From the NCBI GenBank assembly GCA_016929465.1, contig JAFGIT010000271.1:1-22604 (forward strand): DNA of 22,604 nucleotides, given 5' to 3'. How positions within the stretch are numbered: the stretch's first letter is position 1; each line of letters starts with the position of its first letter. The notes below the pieces were generated by a model. It was not told the origin of the DNA. It worked only from the letters and a program-made list of their open reading frames with translations, and did no database searches. Source of the stretch: JAFGIT01 sp016929465 [NCBI: Candidatus Coatesbacteria bacterium] (GTDB lineage: Bacteria > B130-G9). Below are positions 1-7,656 of the stretch, in pieces. The translations under genes were made by a program, and so were the position numbers.

Positions 1-148
1 ACGTGGCGAGGGAACGACTCAGGTCGCTCCACGAGAAATATCACCCAAGAGGGTAATATCCGACCACGGCGTTGGGAGAACGCCTCGGGATCGTATTGCG
101 ATAATCCCGTCCATAGGGTCCATTCATGTCCATCCTTGCCAGGGGCAC
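1..148. other. Left edge with no supported gene
   Basis: No gene can be supported here. A short plus-strand frame at 3-56 ends in TAA and could be the last 17 codons of a gene entering from the left, but it is too short to judge. A small hairpin with six-base arms (GGCGTT 68-73, AACGCC 79-84) lies just after it without a T-run. Three GTCCAT copies follow and are listed separately. Confidence 0.3.
109..133. repeat. Short GTCCAT array
   Basis: GTCCAT occurs three times, starting at 109, 118 and 128 (steps of 9 and 10 bases). The same core in a 9-base period recurs at 7657-7695, also in non-coding DNA, so it is probably a dispersed microsatellite-like repeat of this genome rather than chance. 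Its function is unknown. Confidence 0.5.
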
Positions 149-179
149 AAAAAAAAGCGCCTCAGTTTCCTGAGGCGCT
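149..179 (-). terminator. Intrinsic terminator of the secreted CBM9-like gene
   Basis: A perfect 10-bp stem (AGCGCCTCAG at 156-165 with CTGAGGCGCT at 170-179) encloses a four-base loop. On the minus strand it is followed by a run of eight T (149-156 read in reverse, sharing one base with the stem). It lies about 60 bases beyond the stop of the gene at 242-2191, which it should terminate. On the plus strand only a weak TTT follows. Confidence 0.9.
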
Positions 180-241
180 TTGAGGGGGCTCTAAATTTTG
201 GTGAGAATTAATCTCACATATCAGATACAGGCTCTAAACGA

Positions 242-2191
242 TTAGTCTCCTGTCTCGCCATGTCCGAGATAGTAAACTCTCATCGCGTCCGAATAGGACT
301 GGGTTCCTGAGTAGCGCCATGTTGTGCCGATCAGGATTTCATTCATCGCATCCGTCAGCTCATCGCTGCCATCGCCCACGACGATCTCAACACTACCGCG
401 GCGATAGAGGGGATCGCCGGCTATCGTGCTCGACAGGAGGGTGGCGAGGTCAAAGACCAGCGTCTGGTGAGGAGGTATGCAGACCTCGTCGTATTCCGTA
501 ATGATGTTTGCCGCGCTTGGATAGTCGGTGCCCTGATATTGCGTTCCAGGCCACTCATACGCATTGAGCACTATCTCCGCGTCATAGCAGCATGACGGGT
601 TGAATATGGCGATCTTGGTGCTGTAATTGTCCGCCTGAGCGACGGTGTAGTAATTGCATGACAGGAGAGCGTGATCAGGCTCTTCTACATTCGGCCACAT
701 CTCGTAGTATTCTGCAGGACTTGCCGGATTTCCGAGTAGATTTACGGAGCTCGCATGGATCCCGGTCGTGATCCCCTTCATGTGCGCCATATATCCATAG
801 AGGTTCGGATTTGACACTTCGACGGTACCGATTAGGTTGATCAGAGCGCCGGGGTCGCCAGTGTCTCTGTCGGCAACGTCTCGCAGGTTAAGGACGTAAA
901 CACCGTGCGCTGGAATATTGATGCACATCGAAGCCTTGGCAATGATGAGACCAGCTTTCGGGCCATTGGAGAAGCTCGTTACCGTGCCTTGCTGCTCATT
1001 GAAGCCGAACGAATAATCGGACTCATAGAACTTGACCGATGTGGTCTGAGTATAATCGCTCGCGTTCTTGAGAACGAGCCAAGTCGTCTCATCGAGCTCG
1101 GTCAGGTCGAAGTAGACGCCCCAGAGCCTGTCACCCCAGCAGAGGCTACCGGTTCCTCTGTAGCTGAGTATCAGGTTGCCCATATACATGGCATCGGTGA
1201 CATCCCAGCCTTCTTCCTGGCAGTCGCCAGTGTCGGCGATGTCAACAGGCCACCAAAGCTCCTCGCTGCCCGCTCCTGACTCATCGATGTCACCATCTGC
1301 ATTCTCGTCGTCTATATAGCAGACGGCGAAACCGAGGGTCGATCCGAGAGGTGTCGCGCAGCCGAGATATTCTATCGGAACTCTCATCTGGAAATGCCAG
1401 CGACCGGTCTTACGGGCATCACCTTCCACCGCCATATTGGGCGCAAAGCCTGCCGCATAATCGATGCCAGCGCTGACCTCGAAGTAGTTCGGCCAGCATG
1501 GCGGGTACTGCCCACCAGCGTTCTTGTCCCAATTTCCCGTGCAGTGCCCACTTCTCTGGGCAACCACAGCACCTGTATCATCTATATCAAAGGAGACCAT
1601 GAACGCGCTGTCAGTAATGAAGTGTGCATCGCCTGCATCGGTATAGTGGTCAGGATCAAAATAGAATTCGATGCTGCTATCTGCCGTGCTGGCAACCGGG
1701 GCCTTGTCGAGTTCGAGGGCAATAAAGAGATAGGTCTCGTCATTCATTGCCCAGATCGTTCCGGTGTAATGGTCGTTGGCCTCGTAGCCAACAAAGGATA
1801 TCTCCTGGCCTGCGGTTCTGCCCTGGTCTGCATCGAGCCAGGCAGTGCCATCGAGGCTGAAAGGCCAGTCAATAACAGCTGGATTGCTATCATAATTCGG
1901 ATCAGTTACCGGAAGGGTCATGTCGCCCTCTTCTGGGATCGATCCTTCCTGTCCGGTGTTATTGCTACGCGGGGCGTAGGTTGTGCCCCAAATACACTCG
2001 ATGGGGAACATCCCGCCGTGCTTCACCTCAATATCATCTTTGACTACGGTCTTGGCAGCACAGATATTGGCCTCGTCAAGGACCGAATTCGAGCGCGAGA
2101 TCGTCGGCTCGAAGATATGCCCGGCCAGACCCAATCCAGCCATCGCAATAATCGCAACACAGGCAACCAGAACAACAGTTGCTCTCTTCAT
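242..2191 (-). CDS. Secreted protein with CBM9/DOMON-like domain
   Basis: This is a 649-aa exported protein of unknown function. Residues 1-24 form a Sec signal peptide: MKR, a hydrophobic stretch VVLVACVAIIAMAGLGLAG, then the mature part. Residues of roughly 105-340 read like a CBM9/DOMON-type beta-sandwich. They show the typical opening (IDW..SLDG.AWLDAD), a central strand (DETYLFIALELDK) and a later FYFDPDH strand. A loop DENADGDIDES looks like an EF-hand or dockerin-type calcium loop. The C-terminal half (about 350-649) is beta-rich with several Cys and no anchor or sorting signal that I recognise. The ATG is preceded by GAGGAGG at good spacing. The gene appears monocistronic, with its own promoter and terminator. 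Binding of a polysaccharide or other ligand outside the cell is a family-based guess. Confidence 0.85.
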   Translation of the reverse strand: MKRATVVLVACVAIIAMAGLGLAGHIFEPTISRSNSVLDEANICAAKTVVKDDIEVKHGGMFPIECIWGTTYAPRSNNTGQEGSIPEEGDMTLPVTDPNYDSNPAVIDWPFSLDGTAWLDADQGRTAGQEISFVGYEANDHYTGTIWAMNDETYLFIALELDKAPVASTADSSIEFYFDPDHYTDAGDAHFITDSAFMVSFDIDDTGAVVAQRSGHCTGNWDKNAGGQYPPCWPNYFEVSAGIDYAAGFAPNMAVEGDARKTGRWHFQMRVPIEYLGCATPLGSTLGFAVCYIDDENADGDIDESGAGSEELWWPVDIADTGDCQEEGWDVTDAMYMGNLILSYRGTGSLCWGDRLWGVYFDLTELDETTWLVLKNASDYTQTTSVKFYESDYSFGFNEQQGTVTSFSNGPKAGLIIAKASMCINIPAHGVYVLNLRDVADRDTGDPGALINLIGTVEVSNPNLYGYMAHMKGITTGIHASSVNLLGNPASPAEYYEMWPNVEEPDHALLSCNYYTVAQADNYSTKIAIFNPSCCYDAEIVLNAYEWPGTQYQGTDYPSAANIITEYDEVCIPPHQTLVFDLATLLSSTIAGDPLYRRGSVEIVVGDGSDELTDAMNEILIGTTWRYSGTQSYSDAMRVYYLGHGETGD

Positions 2192-2299
2192 TAAGAGCCC
2201 TCCTCAAGTTTTCAAAAATGACGTTACGCTGCTGCTCGCTCCGCTAAAGACAAGCATCAGGTGAAGTATTAATCAGACTGCCCAATTCAGCCAACAGCC

Positions 2300-2329
2300 A
2301 GATTAGCCTATCTATACAATACCTGTCAA
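2300..2329 (-). promoter_or_regulatory. Candidate sigma-70 promoter for the secreted CBM9-like gene
   Basis: On the minus strand TTGACA (2324-2329) is followed after 18 bases by TAATCT (2300-2305). Transcription would start near 2293 and give a leader of about 100 nt. The -35 box is perfect, while the -10 box is only a partial match. An imperfect palindrome, TGTTCCTTCAGGACA (2353-2367), lies just upstream. Confidence 0.4.
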
Positions 2330-2440
2330 TAGCTTTTCTGATTAACGCAACATGTTCCTTCAGGACAAGAAATACCATACCCCAGAGCTATCAAACAAGT
2401 GCTAATAATACTGAATAGCTTCGATAAAGCAACCCCAAAA

Positions 2441-2956
2441 TCAGCCCTCAGAATTCGACTCTGAAGACTGCCTATTGCCTCCTGCGAGCGCCCTCAGAAG
2501 ATCGAGCGCAGATACGATCCCGACAAGCTTCCCGTCATTGACGACCGGAATGCGGTGAATGCTCTTCTCAGAGAGCATCAACGCAAGTTCCGAGACGCTT
2601 GTATCCTCCGTCGCGGAGACAACTCGCTTCGTCATAATGTCCTCGACCCAGCGCGGAGACCTCCGGTGTCTGAGCACTCCGCCGCCCTCAGATGAGGCAC
2701 AGAATAGGTCGAAAATATCGTCATAGCTCGCGTTGCCAACCTGCGATGCTAGTTGGGAGAAGAGAATGTCTGTCTGCGAGACAATCCCAACAATGCGGTC
2801 GTCCTCGTCCACCACGGGAGCGCCGGTTATATGGTGCTCCTCGAGTATCCTGCCCAGTGCTTTCAAGGAGGTGGACGGCAACACCGTGACTACTTCGCGA
2901 GTCATCACATCCCTGGCCTTCAATTCCCTTGCGGCCAATCCCAATTGCTCACTCAA
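2441..2956 (-). CDS. CBS-domain pair protein
   Basis: This 171-aa cytoplasmic protein consists of two CBS repeats, a module that binds adenosyl nucleotides and acts as an energy or redox sensor. Repeat 1 spans about 15-70 (ARDVMTREVVTVLPSTSL... ITGAPVVDEDDRIVGIVSQTDIL). Repeat 2 spans about 105-162 (VEDIMTKRVVSATEDTSV... IHRIPVVNDGKLVGIVSALDLL). A charged insert of about 35 residues separates them. The likely start is TTG at 2956, which overlaps the last 8 bases of the upstream nicotinamidase-like gene and has GGGAG six to seven bases before it. The two are therefore probably translationally coupled. The neighbour suggests a link to NAD or adenylate status, but that is inference; a stand-alone CBS pair has no fixed function. 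Confidence 0.88.
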   Translation of the reverse strand: MSEQLGLAARELKARDVMTREVVTVLPSTSLKALGRILEEHHITGAPVVDEDDRIVGIVSQTDILFSQLASQVGNASYDDIFDLFCASSEGGGVLRHRRSPRWVEDIMTKRVVSATEDTSVSELALMLSEKSIHRIPVVNDGKLVGIVSALDLLRALAGGNRQSSESNSEG

Positions 2957-3467
2957 CCCTCGCTCCCAGCACCTTCACAAAATGATTCATTGCCCACTCA
3001 TGGGAGTCCTTATCGAATGAACCCACGCAGTTCTTAGGGACAATAACATCATAGCCCCTGACTCTCAATCCGGCCACGGCGTAGAGGACGCAGATATCTG
3101 TGCACACTCCGACAACATAAACCCTGTCGGGCGACAATTCCTGCATAATCTCCGAGAGCTCGTTGCCGTAGAAGACATCGAAGGTGCGTTTCTTTATGAT
3201 GAGGCCAGGGAGTCTCTCGAATTGCGGAAGAATGCGCGATTCGGACGTGCCCTCGACGCAATGGGGCGGGAACATCTTGAATTCAGGATCATCCACTCTA
3301 TGGCTGTCGCAGACGAAGATCCTGGTTGCCTCGGGCTTCGAGATCAGAAGCGACACCACATTGGGAACGATCGATTTCACCTCATCGCCGCAATAAAGCG
3401 GACAGCCTGGCTCGAAGAAGCCGCCTATCAGATCTACAAGCACAATCGCTTCTTTCACATCACCCAT
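2949..3467 (-). CDS. pncA: Nicotinamidase/isochorismatase-family cysteine hydrolase
   Basis: This 172-aa enzyme of the cysteine hydrolase fold probably converts nicotinamide to nicotinate in NAD salvage. The expected catalytic residues are visible: Asp12 in VLVDLIGGFF, Lys93 in IKKRTFDVFY, and the nucleophile Cys126 in GVCTDICVL. The metal-site residues of true nicotinamidases are also present (Asp54 and His56 in CDSHRVDD, His69 in MFPPHCVEGT). The PPHCVEGT stretch favours nicotinamidase over isochorismatase. Its length is slightly short for the family (usually 180-210). The ATG at 3467 has only a weak purine-rich site (GGGGATGG) upstream. It is the first gene of a two-gene operon with the CBS protein, overlapping it by 8 bases. 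Confidence 0.85.
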   Translation of the reverse strand: MGDVKEAIVLVDLIGGFFEPGCPLYCGDEVKSIVPNVVSLLISKPEATRIFVCDSHRVDDPEFKMFPPHCVEGTSESRILPQFERLPGLIIKKRTFDVFYGNELSEIMQELSPDRVYVVGVCTDICVLYAVAGLRVRGYDVIVPKNCVGSFDKDSHEWAMNHFVKVLGARVE

Positions 3468-3516
3468 CGACGCACCATCCCCATTCCCTTTAATTCAATG
3501 AAGATTTGACTCTATC

Positions 3517-3545
3517 AAAATAAGCCGAGAAGGTCCAGAAGTCAA
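3517..3545 (-). promoter_or_regulatory. Candidate sigma-70 promoter of the pncA-CBS operon
   Basis: On the minus strand TTGACT (3540-3545), a 17-base spacer and TATTTT (3517-3522) form a plausible promoter. It would start transcription near 3510, about 43 bases before the pncA-like ATG. The match is moderate and AT-rich chance is possible. Confidence 0.4.
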
Positions 3546-3638
3546 AGGCGTCAAGACTGGAGTCGATCATGCGGCCCGCCCCAAGGAATGGGATTCTTTC
3601 AGCAGGTCGCGCGAGAAAGAAGCGGTCAGGATGCGAGC

Positions 3639-4304
3639 CTACATGCCAAGCCGCCTTCTTGCCTCATCAGCAAACTCACCATTCGGATCGTGCTCGAGAT
3701 AAAGCCGCCAGTTCTCGTTCGCGTCGGACCGGCGACCCATGCGGTCCAATAATATAGCGTATCCTCTATATGCCTTGGGAAATTGAGGATTCAGGATGTG
3801 TCGATACTGGGCCTGCGCCTCGTCGAGATATCCGAGCTCGGTGCAGACCATGCCCAGCTCATAGGATATCTCGACCCTTCTCTCGCCGCCGAGACCACCT
3901 TTCAGCGCCTTTCGGAATTCGATTCTGGCATCCTCCAACAGGTCCAGTTCCCAGAAGCACTCGCCGGCGGCAGCCACTACCTCATAGAGGGGTCCCAATT
4001 TCGCCTTGGCCGCGGCCAGGGCTGCCTGCGAGTTGCCGTCATCTCCCATCTCGAGATATATCTCGCTGATGCAGTAGCGTGCAAAAGCCTCCCACTTGTC
4101 CGCTGAGGTAAGCTCTCCTGCCTTATTGAATGCGGCAATGGCGCCCTGCCTGTCACCGTTGCTCCAGAGGTCCATCGCGTAGTTGAAGGCCACTCTGCCC
4201 TCCGGATTTAGATGATCGGCCTCATGGAAACAGCCAATCATGATGCAGACGACGAAGAACAGCATAGTCTTCGACGCCAGGCCTCTAATCCAAATTTTCT
4301 TCAT
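3639..4304 (-). CDS. TPR lipoprotein
   Basis: This is a 221-aa predicted lipoprotein. The start is taken at ATG 4304 rather than at a longer in-frame start at 4412. From 4304 the protein begins MKKIWIRGLASKTM, runs through a hydrophobic stretch and reaches the lipobox MIGC with Cys25; TGGGAG lies at proper distance upstream. The longer version would bury the signal peptide and overlap the upstream gene by over 100 bases. After Cys25 the protein is helical, with four or five TPR-like units (FNYAMDLWSNGDRQGAIAAF; ISYELGMVCTELGYLDEAQAQY; AYRGYAILLDRMGRRSDANENW). It would be a periplasm-facing scaffold. It follows the radical SAM gene with only four bases between, so the two are co-transcribed. 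Its partner is unknown. Confidence 0.82.
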   Translation of the reverse strand: MKKIWIRGLASKTMLFFVVCIMIGCFHEADHLNPEGRVAFNYAMDLWSNGDRQGAIAAFNKAGELTSADKWEAFARYCISEIYLEMGDDGNSQAALAAAKAKLGPLYEVVAAAGECFWELDLLEDARIEFRKALKGGLGGERRVEISYELGMVCTELGYLDEAQAQYRHILNPQFPKAYRGYAILLDRMGRRSDANENWRLYLEHDPNGEFADEARRRLGM

Positions 4305-4308
4305 ATCT

Positions 4309-5247
4309 CTACTCCCAGTCGTTGCAGCTCTTGCACAAAGGTATTCTGTCGAGATCGCCGCTGAGGTAGGCATTGCGATATTCGGAGAGTTTCCGTCCGC
4401 GCCACATCTCAATCAACCTCTCACTATTTATATTGCCCAGCGAGAGGTGAAAGTCAAAATCGAGGCAGCATGGCGTGACCTCCCCATCAACATTGATCGT
4501 CAATGATCTCCACAGATGCCTGCAGGCAAGTGGCCGCTTCTCACCCTTTCTCCGCGCGTTGACGCCAGCGGAACCGGCCCCGGTCCATGAAATGGCGCTG
4601 TTGACTCCAATGCCGTCGCCCTCCGCGAGCATCCTACCCCATCTGTCTCGAAGAAGATCCAACACCAATTGCTTATCGCCAAGAGCGACACCTCTCAATA
4701 ACAAGCTGGGCGAAGTGACACCCATCGCAACCCGCTGCTCCAGAAGGTCGCTGATGTTCCTGTCCAGTTGGTCGAAATCGCCCCCAACGCGTATCCTCTC
4801 ATAGTCATCCTTCAATCCCGTCTCAACGCTTATGATGATCCCGTCGGCAAGTCTATCCCTGATTATCTCTCGGGACATCTCCTTCCTGAGCAACGTCCCG
4901 TTGGTGATTAGCACTATTCGATTAGGAATAGCAGACCTCGCATAGCGCATGACCTCTAGGAATTTGGGATGCACCAAGGACTCGCCGAAGCCCTGAGGCA
5001 GAAACAGCGACTTCGGGAATTCTCCGATTTGATCGATCCAGCGCTTCGCATTCTCGAGGCTCATCAGACCCTTCGGCCGCCTCATCCGCTTTCTGAAGCA
5101 CATGACACAGCTGAGATTGCAGATGTTGGTCAGCTCCAATGCAATCTCTTCCGGCTGCCGAATCAGGCGGCCAATGGGGAAGACTCTCAACCTCGGATCG
5201 ATTGCAGCCCGTAAGAGAGCGCGGTCGAATAGAGTCCGATTTTTCAT
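4309..5247 (-). CDS. Radical SAM protein with SPASM domain
   Basis: This 312-aa enzyme carries the radical SAM cluster motif CNLSCVMC (Cys43, Cys47, Cys50), which binds the 4Fe-4S cluster that cleaves S-adenosylmethionine. The barrel follows, with FLPQGFGESLVHPKF and LITNGTLL as typical strands. The C-terminal part (about 242-312) holds a SPASM-type cysteine set (Cys242; Cys260-Cys261 in VTPCCLDFD; Cys305 and Cys308 in LCKSC) that would ligate an auxiliary Fe-S cluster. SPASM enzymes modify peptides, proteins or other substrates; the substrate cannot be read from the sequence. No precursor peptide is obvious nearby. The ATG has a strong site (GAGGAGG). It is the first gene of a pair with the TPR lipoprotein. 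Confidence 0.88.
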   Translation of the reverse strand: MKNRTLFDRALLRAAIDPRLRVFPIGRLIRQPEEIALELTNICNLSCVMCFRKRMRRPKGLMSLENAKRWIDQIGEFPKSLFLPQGFGESLVHPKFLEVMRYARSAIPNRIVLITNGTLLRKEMSREIIRDRLADGIIISVETGLKDDYERIRVGGDFDQLDRNISDLLEQRVAMGVTSPSLLLRGVALGDKQLVLDLLRDRWGRMLAEGDGIGVNSAISWTGAGSAGVNARRKGEKRPLACRHLWRSLTINVDGEVTPCCLDFDFHLSLGNINSERLIEMWRGRKLSEYRNAYLSGDLDRIPLCKSCNDWE

Positions 5248-5263
5248 GGGCCTCCTCGCGTTG

Positions 5264-5279
5264 TGTCCGGATTAGAACA
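5264..5279. promoter_or_regulatory. Candidate operator TGTCC-N6-GAACA
   Basis: TGTCCGGATTAGAACA is an imperfect inverted repeat lying 17 bases upstream of the radical SAM start and about 190 bases upstream of the sigma-54 regulator. It resembles the perfect inverted repeat at 7805-7820. Elsewhere in this 219-bp divergent gap I see a short CCCCG/CGGGG hairpin (5398-5414) without a T-run and no convincing -35/-10 pair. The protein that would bind is not known. Confidence 0.3.
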
Positions 5280-5466
5280 GCTATACATTCCAGTATGATA
5301 ATAGCGTTCGGCTATCGGTGCTTCAAGCTAGCAATTGAAATCGATGGGTATCGAGCGATAAAGCTAATGGATGAAAATCACGAATAGAGAAGCGATGCCC
5401 CGCAATTTCCGGGGATCGCGCCTCGAGTGAGTTTACATTTAATCTGATCCACAAGGATATCTGAGT

Positions 5467-6867
5467 ATGGAATCACGCGGAACCGCACTCCTGGTCGATG
5501 ATGACAACTCAGTCCGTGCGCTTTTGTCGGAAGTGCTCGATGACGACGGCTTTGATGTGGAAAGCGCGGCGACAGCGGAAGATGCCCTTGAGAAGCTCTC
5601 GAAGGCGGACTTTGATGTAGTTATCACCGACGTCCGTATGAGGGGGATGGATGGTCTCCAGCTTCAGGAGAAGATCAGGGCCCAGAACGAGCATGTTGAG
5701 GTAGTTATCATCACCGCGTTCGGTGACATCCCAATGAGCGTGCAGGCGATGAAGCAGGGCGCCTTCGAGTTCCTTACGAAGCCATTCAAGAGTGTTGATC
5801 ACGTCGTGCTTGTTGCGAGAAGGGCCGCCGAAAAGGCGCAGATGGCGAAGAAGATCGAGAAGCTGATGGAGTCGCTCGAGAAGCGTGACCACCTCGACAA
5901 GCTCATCGGCTCGAGCAGCCCGATGCAGGAAGTATATCGGCGCATCGCGCATCTCGCCAAGACCGACTCGACCGTGCTGCTCCTGGGTGAGACCGGCACC
6001 GGCAAGGAGATGACTGTCAGGGCGATCCACAGCCTCGGGGCAAGAAAGAAGGCCCCATTCGTCGCCGTGAACTGCGGCAGTCTTCCAGAATCGCTCCTGG
6101 AGAGCGAGCTATTCGGCCACTCGAAAGGCTCCTTTACGGGTGCATCGACGAGCAAACTCGGGCTATTCGCATCCGCATCGGGGGGATCAATACTACTAGA
6201 CGAAATCGAGGCAGCGAAGGAAGGCACTCAGATCGCACTGCTTCGCGTCCTTGATTCGAAGGAGATTCGCCCCATAGGGAGCAATACACCACAGAAGGTC
6301 GATGTCAGGGTCTTCGCCGCGAGCAATGAGAACTTAGAGACGCTGGTCGAGGAGGGCTCCTTCCGAAAGGACCTATACTATAGATTGATATCGGCGATAA
6401 TAACGCTGCCGCCACTCCGTGAGCGTAGGTCCGACCTTCCAATGCTCGCCGAGTATTTCCTGAAGCTCTATTCCCAGACGCACGATCGCCAGCACAAGCG
6501 ATTGTCGAGGAAGGCGAGCGAGCTCCTCATGAAATACGATTGGCCGGGAAACGTGCGGGAGCTCAAGCATGCGATGGAGCACGGCGTCATCTTCTCGAGC
6601 GGCCCCACCATAGGCCCCAAAGACCTTCCAGAAGCCATTTCCGCAGCCGGGAAGCAGAATGATCGCGTCTTCGTCACCCTCGAGAAGCTCGAGCGAGACC
6701 ATATCGCAAAAGCACTTAGAATGTCCGCCTTCAATATCGCGAAAGCAGCGAGGCTTCTCGGACTCACACGGCAGTCGCTCTATCGCAAAATGGAGCACCA
6801 CCAGATCTCCCAAGCCCCTGATCGACCGGAAGCGGACACTTTTGACGAGAGGAAGGATCTCGATTGA
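5467..6867 (+). CDS. NtrC-family sigma-54 response regulator, PilR-like
   Basis: This 466-aa activator of sigma-54 RNA polymerase has three parts. The receiver domain (about 6-125) has acidic Asp11-13, phospho-acceptor Asp55 in ITDVRMRGMDG and Lys105 in LTKPF. The AAA+ domain (about 145-375) has Walker A GETGTGKE (174-181), the sigma-54 contact loop GSFTGA (221-226) and Walker B ILLDEI (242-247). The Fis-type helix-turn-helix (about 420-455) includes AKAARLLGLTRQSLYRKM. The loop has Ser where GAFTGA has Ala. AAGGA stands nine bases before the ATG. No sensor kinase gene adjoins it. Two sigma-54 promoters directly downstream, one before the major pilin, make it the likely activator of pilus genes, much as PilR activates pilA; that link is inference. 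Confidence 0.93.
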   Translation: MESRGTALLVDDDNSVRALLSEVLDDDGFDVESAATAEDALEKLSKADFDVVITDVRMRGMDGLQLQEKIRAQNEHVEVVIITAFGDIPMSVQAMKQGAFEFLTKPFKSVDHVVLVARRAAEKAQMAKKIEKLMESLEKRDHLDKLIGSSSPMQEVYRRIAHLAKTDSTVLLLGETGTGKEMTVRAIHSLGARKKAPFVAVNCGSLPESLLESELFGHSKGSFTGASTSKLGLFASASGGSILLDEIEAAKEGTQIALLRVLDSKEIRPIGSNTPQKVDVRVFAASNENLETLVEEGSFRKDLYYRLISAIITLPPLRERRSDLPMLAEYFLKLYSQTHDRQHKRLSRKASELLMKYDWPGNVRELKHAMEHGVIFSSGPTIGPKDLPEAISAAGKQNDRVFVTLEKLERDHIAKALRMSAFNIAKAARLLGLTRQSLYRKMEHHQISQAPDRPEADTFDERKDLD

Positions 6868-7059
6868 GCGTTGCAGAAAGCAGAATGACTTCTCGATGAG
6901 TCCGGGAGGTGGATATGGACCCAAGAATAGGCCTCACTTTCGGCAGGGCATATCTCCGGAATCAGGCGCTTTTTTGAGGAAAAGAACGAGACACACCACC
7001 CGCGATAAGATCGTGAATCCAGAGCCTTTCGAAGAGACGACGACAGTTATTCAGCAGAT

Positions 7060-7075
7060 TGGCATGATATTTGCA
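7060..7075 (+). promoter_or_regulatory. Sigma-54 promoter upstream of receiver-like gene
   Basis: TGGCATGATATTTGCA fits the -24/-12 consensus: GG at 7061-7062, GC at 7073-7074, exactly ten bases between. Transcription would start near 7086. This start excludes the TTG at 7087 as a useful start codon for the next gene and supports the one at 7132. Confidence 0.85.
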
Positions 7076-7131
7076 TACAACAATTATTGAAATCGAATTT
7101 GACAATCGAAAGGCATCGCAGGAGTTACCAA

Positions 7132-7548
7132 TTGGACAATATGGACCATCTGAGACAAGTTGAGGCCAGGAACGCCCCCCCAAAAGGGAGCGTCGTCGTT
7201 GTTGTTGCTTCGAATGACCTCGCTCAATACACGCGCATCAAGGAGCTCCTCGAGACCCAGGAATTCAGCTCTGTCGGTGTCCTTTCATCGAGTGATCCTC
7301 TGCCGGTTGAGAGGCTGATCAAGCCATCCGCCTTTGTCCTTCAGATAGATCCCGAGCCGGGACTTGCGTCCGAGCAAATATCCCATTTGCGGTTACAGGA
7401 TCCCGATGTGCCTATCCTGTTCGCCGTGGAGCAGAACAGCGACCAACTGGAGATAAGTATCAGGCAGTTGGGTATTCAATACTACATGCTCCTTCCGGCA
7501 GATACGAACGAGCTAGCGATCGTCGTAAACAGCCTTGCCAGGGCATAA
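7132..7548 (+). CDS. Degenerate receiver-domain protein
   Basis: This is a 138-aa single-domain protein with the alternating strand/helix pattern of a CheY-like receiver: SVVVVVASNDL, then SAFVLQIDPEPG, DVPILFAVEQ and IQYYMLLPADTNEL. The usual acidic pair after strand 1 is replaced (ASND). The strand-3 Asp is displaced or absent (IDPEPG), and the strand-5 Lys-Pro is replaced by LPAD. It is therefore probably a pseudo-receiver that cannot be phosphorylated normally. The TTG start at 7132 has GCAGGAG seven bases upstream; ATG 7141 is the alternative. A sigma-54 promoter precedes it. It sits between the sigma-54 regulator and the pilin gene, so a part in pilus regulation is plausible but unproven. 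Confidence 0.75.
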   Translation: MDNMDHLRQVEARNAPPKGSVVVVVASNDLAQYTRIKELLETQEFSSVGVLSSSDPLPVERLIKPSAFVLQIDPEPGLASEQISHLRLQDPDVPILFAVEQNSDQLEISIRQLGIQYYMLLPADTNELAIVVNSLARA

Positions 7549-7656
7549 ACCTCAAGCTTCTAAACATCTGTCAAAAGACGCGGCCAGCGCCATTCTGGGG
7601 GCCTCCCGCCCTCAACGGCTCAGCCACATCATTAATCAGTCCCCATGCCAAGCCGG

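Noticed and set aside
3-56. C-terminal end of an upstream gene
   Set aside because: Seventeen codons before a stop cannot be told from chance; all three plus frames are open here for some distance.
1394-2194. Long open frame (266 codons) on the plus strand opposite the secreted CBM9-like gene
   Set aside because: It is the mirror of a well-supported gene with signal peptide, ribosome site and terminator; its product has no recognisable family and no ribosome site.
4305-4412. Longer start of the TPR lipoprotein at 4412
   Set aside because: It would place 36 residues before a good signal peptide and lipobox, and overlap the radical SAM gene; the start at 4304 has a ribosome site.
5398-5414. 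CCCCG/CGGGG hairpin as terminator or attenuator
   Set aside because: Only five base pairs, no T-run on either strand, and no clear upstream gene to terminate.
5509-6030. Minus-strand frames within the sigma-54 regulator (also 6373-6924)
   Set aside because: Both are shadows of the clear NtrC-type gene; no family resemblance or ribosome site.
6896-7090. 65-codon frame between the regulator and the first sigma-54 promoter
   Set aside because: It runs across the promoter elements, has no recognisable family, and low-complexity residues; considered chance.
7087-7131. TTG at 7087 as start of the receiver-like gene
   Set aside because: It coincides with the predicted sigma-54 transcription start and has no ribosome site; the TTG at 7132 has GGAG at good spacing.
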